From Enterococcus sp. 9E7_DIV0242 (GTDB taxonomy: Bacteria > Bacillota > Bacilli > Lactobacillales > Enterococcaceae), in assembly GCF_002140975.2 (NCBI RefSeq), contig NZ_CP147247.1, positions 496,001-560,000 on the forward strand: a DNA stretch of 64,000 nt, read 5' to 3'. Below are positions 8,791 to 18,799 of the stretch, in pieces (the stretch's first letter is position 1; each line of letters starts with the position of its first letter). The translations under genes and the position numbers were made by a program. The notes beneath the pieces were generated by a model. It was not told where the DNA came from and did no database searches. It was given only the letters and a program-made list of their open reading frames with translations.

Positions 8791-10671
8791 TTATCTGGTT
8801 TTTTGTCTTTTTTTTGCTAAAGTGATCAATTCCAAGGCTAATTCGTCGACACGCACACGATTTCCTAGCCGTTCTGCTTCTCGTTTTTCTATATTCTTTT
8901 GCTGAATCTGCTCTTCAATATCTGAATGATCGATGACATTCAATAAATCGCCCAACTCTCTCTCTGAGCTTTCCTCCGACATTTCTTGATAAGAGATATC
9001 AACAACCAGCTTTTTCAAGCCATCATCCTGAAGAAATTCAAGAAACTGAGCCAATACAAACTCCGGATAAATCGATAGAAAACCATCGATAAGCAAATAA
9101 AGTTCCTGATAGTGTGTATGAGCAAATGCAAATTCTCGCTGTTGCACCATCGCTCGAACACTGCTTTCATTCATCAAACGATAAAGCAACATCCGCTCCG
9201 CTTTTTCAACTTTAGAAAAATGCTCTTTATTCTGAAAAGAAGCAGTTGGCATTTCCTCTTCAAACGACGGTGGAAATTCGGGTGGTTGCTGCTGTCCTTG
9301 ATGACTCTGATACTGGCGATTGTCTCTGGATACCTGCCGCTGCTCCGCTTCAATCATTCGCAGCTGCTCTTCAAGACTTTGACTGGAAAGGTGGAACTCC
9401 TCTGCCAAAAGAGTTAGGTATCGATCTTTTTCTAATGGCGAATCCACATTTGCCAGCTCTTGAAGCATAGCATTTACGTAATCCAGCTGTTCCTTTTCGT
9501 TGCTCATATTGCGAGCAAGTCTATGGTAGCGCATCTTGAATGCAAAGACTGTTTCTCTGCCATGCAAAGCTAACTCACGAAAAGAGTCGCGCCCATATTT
9601 TCGAAGATAATCGTCTGGATCAAGCTTTTCCGGAATGTTCACAATACTGAGTTTGAATCGACTATGATCGCTCAACAGTGAAATGGCTCGATTGGTTGCT
9701 TCTACTCCGGCACTGTCCCCATCGTAACAAATGACAAGTTCACCAGCTGCTCGCTCTAGCTGTCTAATTTGCTCATTTGTAAGGCTTGTACCCATCGAAG
9801 CGACTCCGCTTTTTATACCAGCTTCCCATGCAGCAATGACATCCATAAACCCTTCAAAAAGAAAGACCGTATCTTCCTTACGAATTTCCTTGCGCGCCCG
9901 ATTAAAGTTGAAGAGCGTGTCCCGCTTATTAAACAACTGTGTTTCAGGACTATTCAAATATTTCGGCATATCATCGCCGGAGAAATCTTCTGTCTTTAGC
10001 AGTCTTCCGGAAAATGCAATGATTTTCCCTTTTGCGTCCCAAATTGGAAACATGATCCGCTGATAAAAACGATCAAGAAATTCGCCGCTGTCTCTTTGAA
10101 TAAACAACCCTGATTCTTGAAAAAGACTGGCATCTACTTTTTCATTTGAAAACACTTGACTTAAAAAATCACGTTTTTGTGGAGCAAAACCAATTTGAAA
10201 CTCCTCAATAAGCTCTTTCGTCAAGCCCCGCTCTAAAAGATAGTTTAACGCCGGTTCACCGATTTGTGTATTCAACAATACATGATGATACAGCTCAGCC
10301 GCTTTCTTATGAAGCTCCAACAATTTATGCTGTTGACTGTTCGGTGCACTTTTTTCAATATGGTCGGATAAATTGATTTGTAGAGGAATCTGCTCCATAT
10401 CCGCAATTTTCTGCACGGCTTCTGGGAAACTAATGCCTTCGATTTCTTGAACAAAATTGAAGACACTGCCACCTTTTCCACAGCCAAAGCAATGAAAAAT
10501 TTGTTTATCTTCTGCTACAGAAAAAGAAGGTGACCGCTCTTCATGAAACGGACATAGTCCCATATAATTCTTACCGGATTTTTTCAATTGAACATATTGA
10601 CCAACGATTTCAACGATATTTGTCCGTTCTCTTACCTCATCGATTACCTCTTGAGGTATTCTTTGTGCCAT
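8791..10671 (-). CDS. dnaG: DNA primase
   Basis: A 626-residue replication primase that makes RNA primers for DNA polymerase at the fork. Seen: the CHC2 zinc-binding domain (CPFHEERSPSFSV...FHCFGCGKGG, residues about 40-65), the catalytic TOPRIM core (EGFMDVIAAW and CYDGDSAG), and a C-terminal region that should bind the DnaB-type helicase. The open frame continues upstream to 10746, but MAQRIPQEV at 10671 has a strong GGAGGTG site and matches family starts. It leads the dnaG-rpoD unit. Confidence 0.97.
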   Translation of the reverse strand: MAQRIPQEVIDEVRERTNIVEIVGQYVQLKKSGKNYMGLCPFHEERSPSFSVAEDKQIFHCFGCGKGGSVFNFVQEIEGISFPEAVQKIADMEQIPLQINLSDHIEKSAPNSQQHKLLELHKKAAELYHHVLLNTQIGEPALNYLLERGLTKELIEEFQIGFAPQKRDFLSQVFSNEKVDASLFQESGLFIQRDSGEFLDRFYQRIMFPIWDAKGKIIAFSGRLLKTEDFSGDDMPKYLNSPETQLFNKRDTLFNFNRARKEIRKEDTVFLFEGFMDVIAAWEAGIKSGVASMGTSLTNEQIRQLERAAGELVICYDGDSAGVEATNRAISLLSDHSRFKLSIVNIPEKLDPDDYLRKYGRDSFRELALHGRETVFAFKMRYHRLARNMSNEKEQLDYVNAMLQELANVDSPLEKDRYLTLLAEEFHLSSQSLEEQLRMIEAEQRQVSRDNRQYQSHQGQQQPPEFPPSFEEEMPTASFQNKEHFSKVEKAERMLLYRLMNESSVRAMVQQREFAFAHTHYQELYLLIDGFLSIYPEFVLAQFLEFLQDDGLKKLVVDISYQEMSEESSERELGDLLNVIDHSDIEEQIQQKNIEKREAERLGNRVRVDELALELITLAKKRQKTR

Positions 10672-10777
10672 TGGTCTCACCTCCAAAAACAAGATACCTG
10701 TGTTCTGAGAACAATCACTAAATGGAGTATGAGAAACAACCTCCACTCAATCCTTGTACCAGATTCGAACAAACGGC

Positions 10778-10882
10778 GGGACAGAAGCAGTTCTTTTGGA
10801 AAATAAGCCCATTACATCAAAAATCTACACGACAATTTTAGAATAGTCTTATTTGTTTCCCAAAACTGAACACTTCTGCCCC
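10778..10882. repeat. long imperfect inverted repeat upstream of dnaG
   Basis: GGGACAGAAG...TTTTGGAAA..ATAAG (10778-10807) pairs imperfectly with CTTATTTGTTTCCC...CTTCTGCCCC (10848-10882), leaving about 41 bp in the loop. It may be a MITE-like intergenic repeat or a structured leader of dnaG transcripts. Neither arm has a T tract typical of a terminator. Confidence 0.6.
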
Positions 10883-11068
10883 GACCTCTTTAAAAGACAC
10901 AATTACACATAGTTAATTGTATCACAAAATCAAGTTATTTCAAGCTTTTGCACTCGGCGAAAAGGATGTTCACGGCACGAAGGCAACACATTTCTTTGAA
11001 ACGAAAAAAGTCCAAAAGAAAAGAAGCCAAGTGAATCAGCTTCTATCTCTGCTCTATTTCATTTGATA

Positions 11069-13411
11069 TTAAAGCTCACTAATCGTCAAGTTGCTCTTTT
11101 TCATTTTATAAAAACCAATCAATACGCGAACAATAATATTGATTGCCATCATTGCTACAAAAATCGGCAAGGTTGTTGAAGTTAAGAAGCCAACTTCAAG
11201 AATATGGTGGAACAGCATTGCTGCCACGTAAATCCCGCCAATTGTTGTAACAATCAGGAAGATACGCAGCGGATTTAATGGCAAACACGCACGAACCACT
11301 GCCATACAGCTGATTCCGATCAGCAAATAATACATCAGAGTCGTCGTATCTAAATGACTGAATCCTTGGTTTTCTCCAATCAAGTAAACCGCCACAATAT
11401 TGATAACAACTAATACAGCATTCACTGAAGCATTGCGTAATGCTGTCGGCAAAAATTTCCCTTGTACCTTGCGTTTATCTGACTCAAAGGATAAAAAGAA
11501 CGCCGGATATCCTTCGATTGCCAAATCGATCAAGGTGATTTGAATCGGGATAAACGGAAAGGCAATAGCGGTCAATCCACAAATAACTGACAAGATCAAT
11601 GAGTAAATAGTTTTGATAAAGAAGACACTGGCTACACGCGTCACATTATTCACGACACGACGCCCTTCAAACAATACATCTGGAAGTGTTGTGAAATCTG
11701 AATCTAGCAACACCAAATTAGAAATCTGACGTGTCGCACCATCTCCCTCGGCCATCGCAATACTACAATCTGCCTCTCTTAATGCAAGCACATCATTTAC
11801 GCCGTCACCTGTCATAGCAACTACACGTTGATTATCTTTCAGCTCTCTTACCAGTGTTCGTTTCTGTTGTGGAGAAACTCGGCCAAAAACCGTGTACTCA
11901 TGAACTGCTTGGCGTACCTCTTCTTCTGTTTTTTTCGTGGATAAATCTATATAAGATTCATAGCCTACAAGGCCTGCTCGACGTGCGATGTTTGAAACAG
12001 TCACAGGGTTATCCCCTGAAATTACTTTGATATCTATCCCTTCTTCTCGAAGGTAAGCCAACGTTTCATTGGCATTTTGGCGAATAGGATCATCGATTTC
12101 CAACAGAACCAATGGCTCCAAATACGGTAATGTTCCGTCATCATCCAAGATGCCCTGCTCCGCAATCCCAAGCATCAAGGTACGATAGCCTTCTTCTTGC
12201 GCAGTGAAGACTTCTTTGGGTAAACGATCTTCGCTGAAAAGTTTTTCAGGCGCACCAAGAACGACTGTTCCGATCTCGTTGAATTGAATCGCTCCCCATT
12301 TTTTTTCAGAGGAGAATGGCATCGTCTTAACTGCACCATAACGATTGGATACCTCAAAATGGTCTCGAATCGCTTGCATAGTAATGTTATTATCTGTGCT
12401 TTCCGCTAAATAGCTTCCAATGATCAAAGGTAAGCTTTCATTAAATTTAGGATTTAGTTCATGAACATGCTGCACCTTCATTTTACCCTCAGTGATCGTC
12501 CCCGTTTTATCCAGACATAATGTATCAACATGCGCTAACGTTTCCATAGCGTACATATCCTGAACCAAAATACGTTTTTTGGCCAGTTTGATTACGCCCG
12601 TCGTTAAGGCGATACTTATCAGCAGAACCAAACCTTTAGGAAGCATTCCCAAAAGCGCTGCTGCAGAGGCGACGACCGAGTCTTTCATTCCAGATTCACG
12701 AATGAAATAACCTTCAATAAACAAAATGATCCCCAATGGAATAATGACAAAGCTGGTAAATTTCGATACTTTACGGATCGAACGAATCAGCTCTGAGCGA
12801 ATAGGCTTGTGTACTTTGGCTTCCGAAGTGATTTTTACGGCATAGTTATCTGCACCAACATGAATCACTTGTGCGTACACCTGACCACTGGATAAAAAGC
12901 TCCCTGATAATAAAACATCGCCATCCATTTTAACAATCAAATCAGATTCGCCCGTCAGTAACGCTTCATTTGCTTCGGCTTTTCCATCAATAACCTTCAT
13001 GTCAGAAGGCACTTGTTCGCCCGCAGAAATCAAAACGATATCATCCATAACCAGCTCATCTGTTCCGATTGACTGTTCTCGTCCATCACGAATGACTGTC
13101 ACATCTTCTTTTGCTACGATAGACAGTTTTTGTACCAGATTTCGAGCATGGATTTCCTGATAAATCCCCATCCCCATATTAACTAAAATAATCGCTAAAA
13201 ATGCTAGGTTTGAATACGCTCCTACAGCAAATAGAAAAACAGCAATGGCAAAATTCAAAAAGTTGAACAACGTCATGACATTATCATAGATAATATCCTT
13301 TGTTGATTTTGCGACGTTTTCCTCATAGTCGTTCTGAAGCCCCTGTTGCTTTCTACTCTCTACTTCTTGCGCAGTCAGCCCCTGCTTCAGCTCAAATTTA
13401 TTTGACGACAC
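11069..13411 (-). CDS. cation-translocating P-type ATPase (CtpE-like)
   Basis: A 780-residue P-type ATPase. Seen: actuator-domain motif LLTGESD, phosphorylation motif DKTGTITEG with Asp301, nucleotide-binding KxxG-type segments, the hinge motif TGDGVNDVLALREADCSIAM, and about ten membrane helices, six of them C-terminal. No N-terminal metal-binding domain is present. The length and C-terminal layout resemble CtpE-type pumps, for which calcium export or uptake has been proposed in mycobacteria; the ion here is unproven. The start is GTG at 13411; no ATG in frame lies nearer a ribosome site. It is monocistronic. Confidence 0.85.
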   Translation of the reverse strand: MSSNKFELKQGLTAQEVESRKQQGLQNDYEENVAKSTKDIIYDNVMTLFNFLNFAIAVFLFAVGAYSNLAFLAIILVNMGMGIYQEIHARNLVQKLSIVAKEDVTVIRDGREQSIGTDELVMDDIVLISAGEQVPSDMKVIDGKAEANEALLTGESDLIVKMDGDVLLSGSFLSSGQVYAQVIHVGADNYAVKITSEAKVHKPIRSELIRSIRKVSKFTSFVIIPLGIILFIEGYFIRESGMKDSVVASAAALLGMLPKGLVLLISIALTTGVIKLAKKRILVQDMYAMETLAHVDTLCLDKTGTITEGKMKVQHVHELNPKFNESLPLIIGSYLAESTDNNITMQAIRDHFEVSNRYGAVKTMPFSSEKKWGAIQFNEIGTVVLGAPEKLFSEDRLPKEVFTAQEEGYRTLMLGIAEQGILDDDGTLPYLEPLVLLEIDDPIRQNANETLAYLREEGIDIKVISGDNPVTVSNIARRAGLVGYESYIDLSTKKTEEEVRQAVHEYTVFGRVSPQQKRTLVRELKDNQRVVAMTGDGVNDVLALREADCSIAMAEGDGATRQISNLVLLDSDFTTLPDVLFEGRRVVNNVTRVASVFFIKTIYSLILSVICGLTAIAFPFIPIQITLIDLAIEGYPAFFLSFESDKRKVQGKFLPTALRNASVNAVLVVINIVAVYLIGENQGFSHLDTTTLMYYLLIGISCMAVVRACLPLNPLRIFLIVTTIGGIYVAAMLFHHILEVGFLTSTTLPIFVAMMAINIIVRVLIGFYKMKKSNLTISEL

Positions 13412-13597
13412 ATAATCCCTACTTTCTCTTACTCATCTTAAAATTGCACCTTCTCTAGTTTACTTGTTCATAGAAAGAACTTCAAGAAAATCATGAAAAT
13501 AACTTGAAAAAAGGCATGTATGCTTAAGTTTTTTTTAGGTATTCCTCTTCTTATTTCTCTGACGTCTCTTCTTTCCCTTTATTCTATAAAATTATGC

Positions 13598-13603
13598 TAT
13601 AAT
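13598..13603 (+). promoter_or_regulatory. -10 element for the methyltransferase gene
   Basis: A TATAAT preceded by TGC (extended -10 like) lies 55 bp upstream of the start at 13658. No good -35 is visible. Confidence 0.5.
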
Positions 13604-13657
13604 GATTCGTTAATTATTCGCTTCAATAAATGGAATAAACGAAAGTAGGTTGATAAA

Positions 13658-14266
13658 ATGAGTAATGTAAGTAAATTTGAAATGATGGCTAAACGCTACG
13701 ATTCTGAGGATCGTTTGGCAGTAGCAACGATTATTGCAAACGAATTAAGAGAAAAAATCAGCCCTCATCACTATGAAACAGCCCTCGATTTTGGTTGTGG
13801 AACAGGTTTAGTTGGTTTACAGTTGACCGATCTTTTCCAACAAATGATCTTTACAGACCCCTCTACTGGCATGATTGAACAGGTTGAAAAAAAGCTAGCT
13901 GAACAAAAAATCACTACTGTTTCTGCCATGAACATTGATTTACTTTCAGAATCAGAGTCCAAAACAGCAATTCAAGTTGACTGCATCTATATGTCACAAG
14001 TATTGCTTCATATCTCTGATACCAAGCAGGTTTTTGAAAAGCTGAAGCCTCTTATTAAGCCAAATGGTCGCTTACTGATCGTTGATTTTGATTTGACTGC
14101 TACTGTTCAATCGAGTGAAATTCATCCAGGTTTTTCTCATGAGCAACTGACTACTTTAGCAGAAGCTGCCGGATATAAAACTATCACTATCACAACCTTT
14201 TATCACGGAAAAAATCTTTTGATGAACCAAGATACTTCCATGTTTATTATGGAAGCAACTGTTTAA
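13658..14266 (+). CDS. class I SAM-dependent methyltransferase
   Basis: A 202-residue Rossmann-fold methyltransferase. Motif I (ALDFGCGTGLVGLQL, residues about 43-57), an acidic residue at the end of beta 2 (FTDPSTGM) and the post-motif segments (IYMSQVLLHI, GRLLIVDFD) are clear. The layout matches the UbiE/Methyltransf_11-type families. The substrate cannot be told from sequence. The gene is monocistronic and runs convergently with the lysozyme-like gene. Confidence 0.85.
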   Translation: MSNVSKFEMMAKRYDSEDRLAVATIIANELREKISPHHYETALDFGCGTGLVGLQLTDLFQQMIFTDPSTGMIEQVEKKLAEQKITTVSAMNIDLLSESESKTAIQVDCIYMSQVLLHISDTKQVFEKLKPLIKPNGRLLIVDFDLTATVQSSEIHPGFSHEQLTTLAEAAGYKTITITTFYHGKNLLMNQDTSMFIMEATV

Positions 14267-14619
14267 GGAAGAGAACGATCAAACCAAAAAGGAAATTGGC
14301 GGTGTCCATCCTCTAAACGAATGGCAGTGCCGTTCACTTTCTGTTTCGGGAACACTGTCTATTCGTTATTAAGAGTGTTTGTCTCACCGTTTATTCGATT
14401 TTAGGTATAGAGGCGTGTGGGATTGAAATACGTTCCACACGTCCTTCTATACTGTTTCACGGGACACAGGCTCCCTCTTTTACCTCTGAACAGCTAAAAG
14501 GAATGACTTCTGTATGATGCAGAAGTCATTCCTTTGTCTAACTCGTCTTTAAATAGCTATCTTTTCTATAACATCTCATAACATAGTTTTTTTCATCCTA
14601 CAATAACCTAAACACTTCT
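14267..14619. other. intergenic region with several hairpins
   Basis: About 350 bp without an ORF. It contains a CACCGTTTATTCG motif (14383-14395) followed by a hairpin around 14407-14450 (GCGTGTGG..CCACACG), then the bidirectional terminator. The same motif followed by another hairpin recurs near 22213. Confidence 0.6.
14497..14535. terminator. bidirectional terminator
   Basis: AAAGGAATGACTTCT pairs perfectly with AGAAGTCATTCCTTT around a nine-base loop. It lies between the convergent methyltransferase and lysozyme-like genes. Confidence 0.9.
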
Positions 14620-15225
14620 TTATCCAAACCACTTGATAAATCGTTGATTCATTTTGACGATATCTGCATAAAACATATTCCCGCCATTTTTATAGAGAAA
14701 TCCGCCGTTGTGAAAAATCGATTGCAGTCGGTAATACGGATAGGTTTCTGCATCGCTATTTCCAAGCAATGGAGACAAGAATTCTTTTGAATACTCCTCC
14801 GAAAGTGCAAGGGTGTTCTTCCCTCCATGCTCCTGCACAAAACGAATATATTCCAATCCGTAATTATACGCTTGAACTGCGGTCCATAAATCATTTCCAG
14901 CTTCCTTATTTTGCTGGATCGCTTCAGCTAAGAATTTGACCCCGTAGGCAATACTCTCCTGAGGATCATCAATCACTGCCTGTTGGCCGTAGACACTTTC
15001 GCTGCTCTGCATCAAATCAGCTGCTTGACCCTTGGATTCCGTGTAAATGATTGCCAAAACAGTATCTTTATATTCAGAAATTCCGTTTGCTTCTACTGCC
15101 TCAGTTACCTGATTGTCATACTTGATAACCTGCTGAACATTGCCGTAAATTTTATACCCTATATATAGTAAACTGATGATGATTATGCTAATAAAAATGA
15201 TGCCTAATCTTTTTATGATTTTCAT
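14620..15225 (-). CDS. membrane-anchored lysozyme-like cell wall hydrolase
   Basis: A 201-residue protein with one N-terminal membrane segment (LGIIFISIIIISLLYIGYKIYG, residues 7-28) and a lysozyme-like domain of the pneumococcal type (Pfam Lysozyme_like; the same fold as the N-terminal domain of CwlT). The likely catalytic Glu is in AIIYTESKG, and AYNYGLEYI and QSIFHNGG are family segments. It would cleave peptidoglycan glycan strands outside the membrane. Unlike CwlT proteins of conjugative elements it has no NlpC/P60 domain and is in a chromosomal setting. Confidence 0.8.
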   Translation of the reverse strand: MKIIKRLGIIFISIIIISLLYIGYKIYGNVQQVIKYDNQVTEAVEANGISEYKDTVLAIIYTESKGQAADLMQSSESVYGQQAVIDDPQESIAYGVKFLAEAIQQNKEAGNDLWTAVQAYNYGLEYIRFVQEHGGKNTLALSEEYSKEFLSPLLGNSDAETYPYYRLQSIFHNGGFLYKNGGNMFYADIVKMNQRFIKWFG

Positions 15226-15411
15226 AGTGGTTTATAAAAGCCTCCAAACCTTAGAGCAATATTTACTTATCATACTTTACTCTGAAAAAAATAGCTTATT
15301 TCGAAATTATTCTTTAACATTCTTTAATAAACATTCCGAATGCTCGCTTTCCTCCATATCATTTTTCAAATTTCTGAAAAATGGCTATACTTGAACCAGT
15401 AGGTGATGAAA

Positions 15412-16140
15412 ATGGCAAGTGAGAAGAAATCTATTACGACAGCGGATGGCAGTAAACTTTTTTATGAAGTCACCGGTTCCGGCTTCCCCCTCTTCCTACT
15501 TCATGGGAATGGCGGCAGTAGTGAATACTTTCTGTATCAGGTTCCAGTGCTCAGCCGTTTTTTCAAAGTATATACTGTTGATCTTCGTGGCCACGGGCGT
15601 TCAACGAACACACAATCAACTCTTACCTTCAATTTATTGTCTGATGACCTTTATCTTATCATAGAGAAAGAGAAGATTCACTCTCTTGATATTCTCGGCT
15701 TCAGCGACGGAGCAATTATTGCTATGCGCTTTGCTGCGGATCATCCGAAAATGGTTCGACATTTGATTTTAAACGCGGGAAACACTCTAGTCAACGGACT
15801 AACTTACATGGCTAAAATGGGTGTGTTGCTTGAATATCTCTGGTTTCGTACTCTTGGCGTGTTTCCTCGTTGGCGAGGACGCGCAGCAATCACAGCCTTG
15901 ATGTTGAAAGACACAGGAATCACCTCGAGTGATCTGCAAAGAATTTCCGCAAAAACGCTAGTAATTGTTGGAAAAAGAGATGTAATTAGGCTGAAACATT
16001 CTATGTATATCACAGACATGATTCCCAACGCAGTATTTGTTTTGGTTTCAGGTCAAGGACACCTTTTTGCACAGAAAAACCCAAAGTTATTCAATAAACA
16101 TATATTATCATTTCTTTTAGAAAAGCAGGTGGATTTATGA
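15412..16140 (+). CDS. alpha/beta hydrolase
   Basis: A 242-residue hydrolase. Seen: oxyanion segment LLHGNGGSSEYF, nucleophile elbow GFSDGA with Ser98, acid likely in GKRDV, and catalytic His217 in GQGHLF. The start is the third of three close in-frame initiators (15403, 15406, 15412), chosen because it sits six bases after AGGTG. Its stop overlaps the mprF start (ATGA), implying translational coupling and a possible role in lipid or cell-envelope metabolism. The substrate is unknown. Confidence 0.85.
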   Translation: MASEKKSITTADGSKLFYEVTGSGFPLFLLHGNGGSSEYFLYQVPVLSRFFKVYTVDLRGHGRSTNTQSTLTFNLLSDDLYLIIEKEKIHSLDILGFSDGAIIAMRFAADHPKMVRHLILNAGNTLVNGLTYMAKMGVLLEYLWFRTLGVFPRWRGRAAITALMLKDTGITSSDLQRISAKTLVIVGKRDVIRLKHSMYITDMIPNAVFVLVSGQGHLFAQKNPKLFNKHILSFLLEKQVDL

Positions 16141-18731
16141 AAAAAATCATCCAATGGGTCCAACATAGACTGGGATTCATCAAGATAGTCTTTATTATTT
16201 CTGTTCTTTTTATTGTAACCAGCGAACTGTTATCGATTGGAAAAACACTTTCCTTTGACCAGCTTAAAACCATTTTTTTAGCTCTTCCAGTCTGGAAGAT
16301 TATTTTAATGTTACTGGTTGGATTACTGGCAGTGACACCTATGTTCGGCTATGACATCGTTCTTAATCGAACCTTGGAGCAAAAAGTCAAAAAAAGCTAT
16401 TTGTTCGAAACTAGCTGGATGATCAATTCGATCAACAATATCGCCGGTTTCGGTGGCTTAATCAGTATTGGGCTTCGGTCAGAGTTTTACGGCAAAAATA
16501 CCGATGGCAAAAAAGTCGTCAAAGCACTCTCAAAAATTTTGATTTTTCTGTTGTCCGGTCTCTCGATATATAGCTTCCTTGCCTTTTTTCTGGTCTTATT
16601 TGGTCCTGATACAGGCTTTCTCAGCCAGTACTCTATTTGGCTGATTGGCGGTGGCTTATATTTTCCTGCCATCATGCTACTTACAACACTCAGAAAAGAT
16701 GAGTATATTGGTGATATACCACTTACCTCGCGTTTCCAATTGATTCTTACTTCCTTTTTGGAATGGACAGGAGTTTTAGTAACATTCCTATTGATTGGTA
16801 AGCTATTAGATATTTCTTTTCACCCTACCCAGATCATCCCTTTGTTCATTGCGGCTTCGGTCATCGGAATTATTTCAATGATTCCCGGTGCCTTAGGAAG
16901 CTTTGATATTATGATGATTTTAGGGCTCTCAGCTTTAGGGAATATTCCCAGAGAGACTGTCGTTGCATGGCTGCTTTTGTATCGACTCTTCTATTATATA
17001 GTGCCATTTTTGATTGGAGTCGTTTTTTTCCTAAAAAATTTAAGTAGCAGCCTAAATGATCGCTACGCCGGAATCCCAAGAGAGCTGTCGATTGAGATCA
17101 GCCATAAGTTACTGGTGGCACTGATGTATTTCTCTGGAATCATGATCGTTCTTTCTACAACGATTCCAGAAGCCTTCAATCAATTTCATTGGCTGAAGGA
17201 GCTCAATCCTTGGTCGTTTCATCTACTAACTCAATTTCCGGCAGTTCTTTTAGGATTTTCTTTGTTGATTATGGGGCGCGGTATTGCTGCAAAAGTCACC
17301 CGTGCCTATATTCCAACGATCGGCTTAATTTTATTAACACTTGCTTACACGATTTTTAAGGACTTGAGTTGGAGTGTCATCTTCATTTTAATCGTGCTAT
17401 TACTCTTTGTTATTTTCTCTAAGAAGGAGCTTTACCGGAAACAATTGGTCTATTCATGGGAAATGATAACAGTCGATGGAGTTATATTTGCTGTTTTAAT
17501 GATTCTCTATATAGCAATTGGTGTTTACAACCTTCCGACCTTTCCACATCATAAGCACCATATCATTTCGTTCTTTCTTTTCCCGTCTGAGCGAGTTTGG
17601 TTGTCCGGATTTCTAGGAATTTTAATTACAGCACTATTCATGTTCGTCTTTATCCGCTTCCTTCAAGGGAAAAAACATACGATCGGGGAACCTCTAGATA
17701 GAGAACGTGCTTCCGCTCTATTCCAGACTTATGGAGGTAATGCAAATAGTCAGTTGCTTTTTCTTAATGATAAAGAGATGTATATTTACAAAAATAGCGC
17801 TGGAAATGAGACGGTTCTACTACAGTTCAAAACCTTCAACAACAAATGTATTGTTATGGGAGATCCATCTGGCGCAAAAGAAGATTTTTCTGCGGCTATT
17901 GCACAGTTCATTCAAGAAACGGATGTTTGGGGCTACTTGCCCGTGTTTTATGAGGTATCTGAATCACTCGTCCTATTACTTCATGAGTTTGGGTATGACT
18001 TCATAAAAATGGGTGAAGAAGCACATGTAGAGCTAGCTGATTTTACGCTCTCCGGTAAAAAACGCAGAGCAGATCGTGCAACCATGAATCGATTTGAAAA
18101 GGGACAGTATCAATTTGACATTCTGTCTCCCCCGTTTCTTCCAGAAACTCTATCAGAACTAAAAACAGTCTCCGACGAGTGGCTAGGCAATAGAAAGGAG
18201 AAGGGATTTTCACTGGGATTCTTTTCAGAAGACTATTTACAGCTATCTGACATTGCCGTTGTCAAAGATAACTCCGGTGAGATCATTGCTTTCGCCAACA
18301 TTATGCCCACCTACACAAAGCTAGAAGGAACCATTGATTTGATGCGTTATAAACAACGAGCGCCTTCTGGGGTCATGGACTTTCTCTTTATTTCTATTTT
18401 CAACGCTATGAAAGAAGACGGAATTACCTATTTCAATATGGGGATGGCTCCCCTTGCTAATGTAGGCACTTCACGGAAAAGCTTTATTCAGGAACGCTTC
18501 GCTTTTCTTGTCTATAAATTCGGCGCTAGCTTCTACTCCTTCCAAGGGTTGAGAGCCTATAAAAACAAGTACGCCTCCACTTGGGTGCCTCGCTATACTT
18601 TGTATTCTCGTGACAGCTCGATCATTTATGTCATGATTGCTCTTTTGATCATCGATAATGCACCGATAGATGCTTCTGGTAAAAAAAGTCATGGCATCAA
18701 ACGCATCTTAAAAAATAGATATCAACGGTAA
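16137..18731 (+). CDS. mprF: phosphatidylglycerol lysyltransferase/flippase MprF
   Basis: An 864-residue bifunctional membrane protein. The N-terminal half has about a dozen hydrophobic helices (flippase and UPF0104-type region, including IPGALGSFDIMMILGL). The C-terminal cytosolic part from about residue 530 is the DUF2156/aminoacyltransferase domain (ALFQTYGGNANSQLLFLNDK, GDPSG, FFSEDYL, MRYKQRAPSGVMDFLF, YFNMGMAPLANVG). MprF moves an amino acid, usually lysine, from tRNA to phosphatidylglycerol and flips the product outward, lowering sensitivity to cationic peptides and daptomycin. It follows the hydrolase with a 4-nt overlap and ends at a strong terminator. Confidence 0.95.
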   Translation: MKKIIQWVQHRLGFIKIVFIISVLFIVTSELLSIGKTLSFDQLKTIFLALPVWKIILMLLVGLLAVTPMFGYDIVLNRTLEQKVKKSYLFETSWMINSINNIAGFGGLISIGLRSEFYGKNTDGKKVVKALSKILIFLLSGLSIYSFLAFFLVLFGPDTGFLSQYSIWLIGGGLYFPAIMLLTTLRKDEYIGDIPLTSRFQLILTSFLEWTGVLVTFLLIGKLLDISFHPTQIIPLFIAASVIGIISMIPGALGSFDIMMILGLSALGNIPRETVVAWLLLYRLFYYIVPFLIGVVFFLKNLSSSLNDRYAGIPRELSIEISHKLLVALMYFSGIMIVLSTTIPEAFNQFHWLKELNPWSFHLLTQFPAVLLGFSLLIMGRGIAAKVTRAYIPTIGLILLTLAYTIFKDLSWSVIFILIVLLLFVIFSKKELYRKQLVYSWEMITVDGVIFAVLMILYIAIGVYNLPTFPHHKHHIISFFLFPSERVWLSGFLGILITALFMFVFIRFLQGKKHTIGEPLDRERASALFQTYGGNANSQLLFLNDKEMYIYKNSAGNETVLLQFKTFNNKCIVMGDPSGAKEDFSAAIAQFIQETDVWGYLPVFYEVSESLVLLLHEFGYDFIKMGEEAHVELADFTLSGKKRRADRATMNRFEKGQYQFDILSPPFLPETLSELKTVSDEWLGNRKEKGFSLGFFSEDYLQLSDIAVVKDNSGEIIAFANIMPTYTKLEGTIDLMRYKQRAPSGVMDFLFISIFNAMKEDGITYFNMGMAPLANVGTSRKSFIQERFAFLVYKFGASFYSFQGLRAYKNKYASTWVPRYTLYSRDSSIIYVMIALLIIDNAPIDASGKKSHGIKRILKNRYQR

Positions 18732-18738
18732 CTAAAAA

Positions 18739-18793
18739 GGAAATCACTCACAATGTTCGCCATAGAATGGGCTACTGTGAGTGATTTCTTTTT
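18739..18793. terminator. bidirectional terminator between mprF and phzF-like gene
   Basis: AAATCACTCACA pairs with TGTGAGTGATTT across a 23-base loop, with T on the plus side and A-rich sequence on the other. Confidence 0.88.
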
Positions 18794-18799
18794 CTAACG

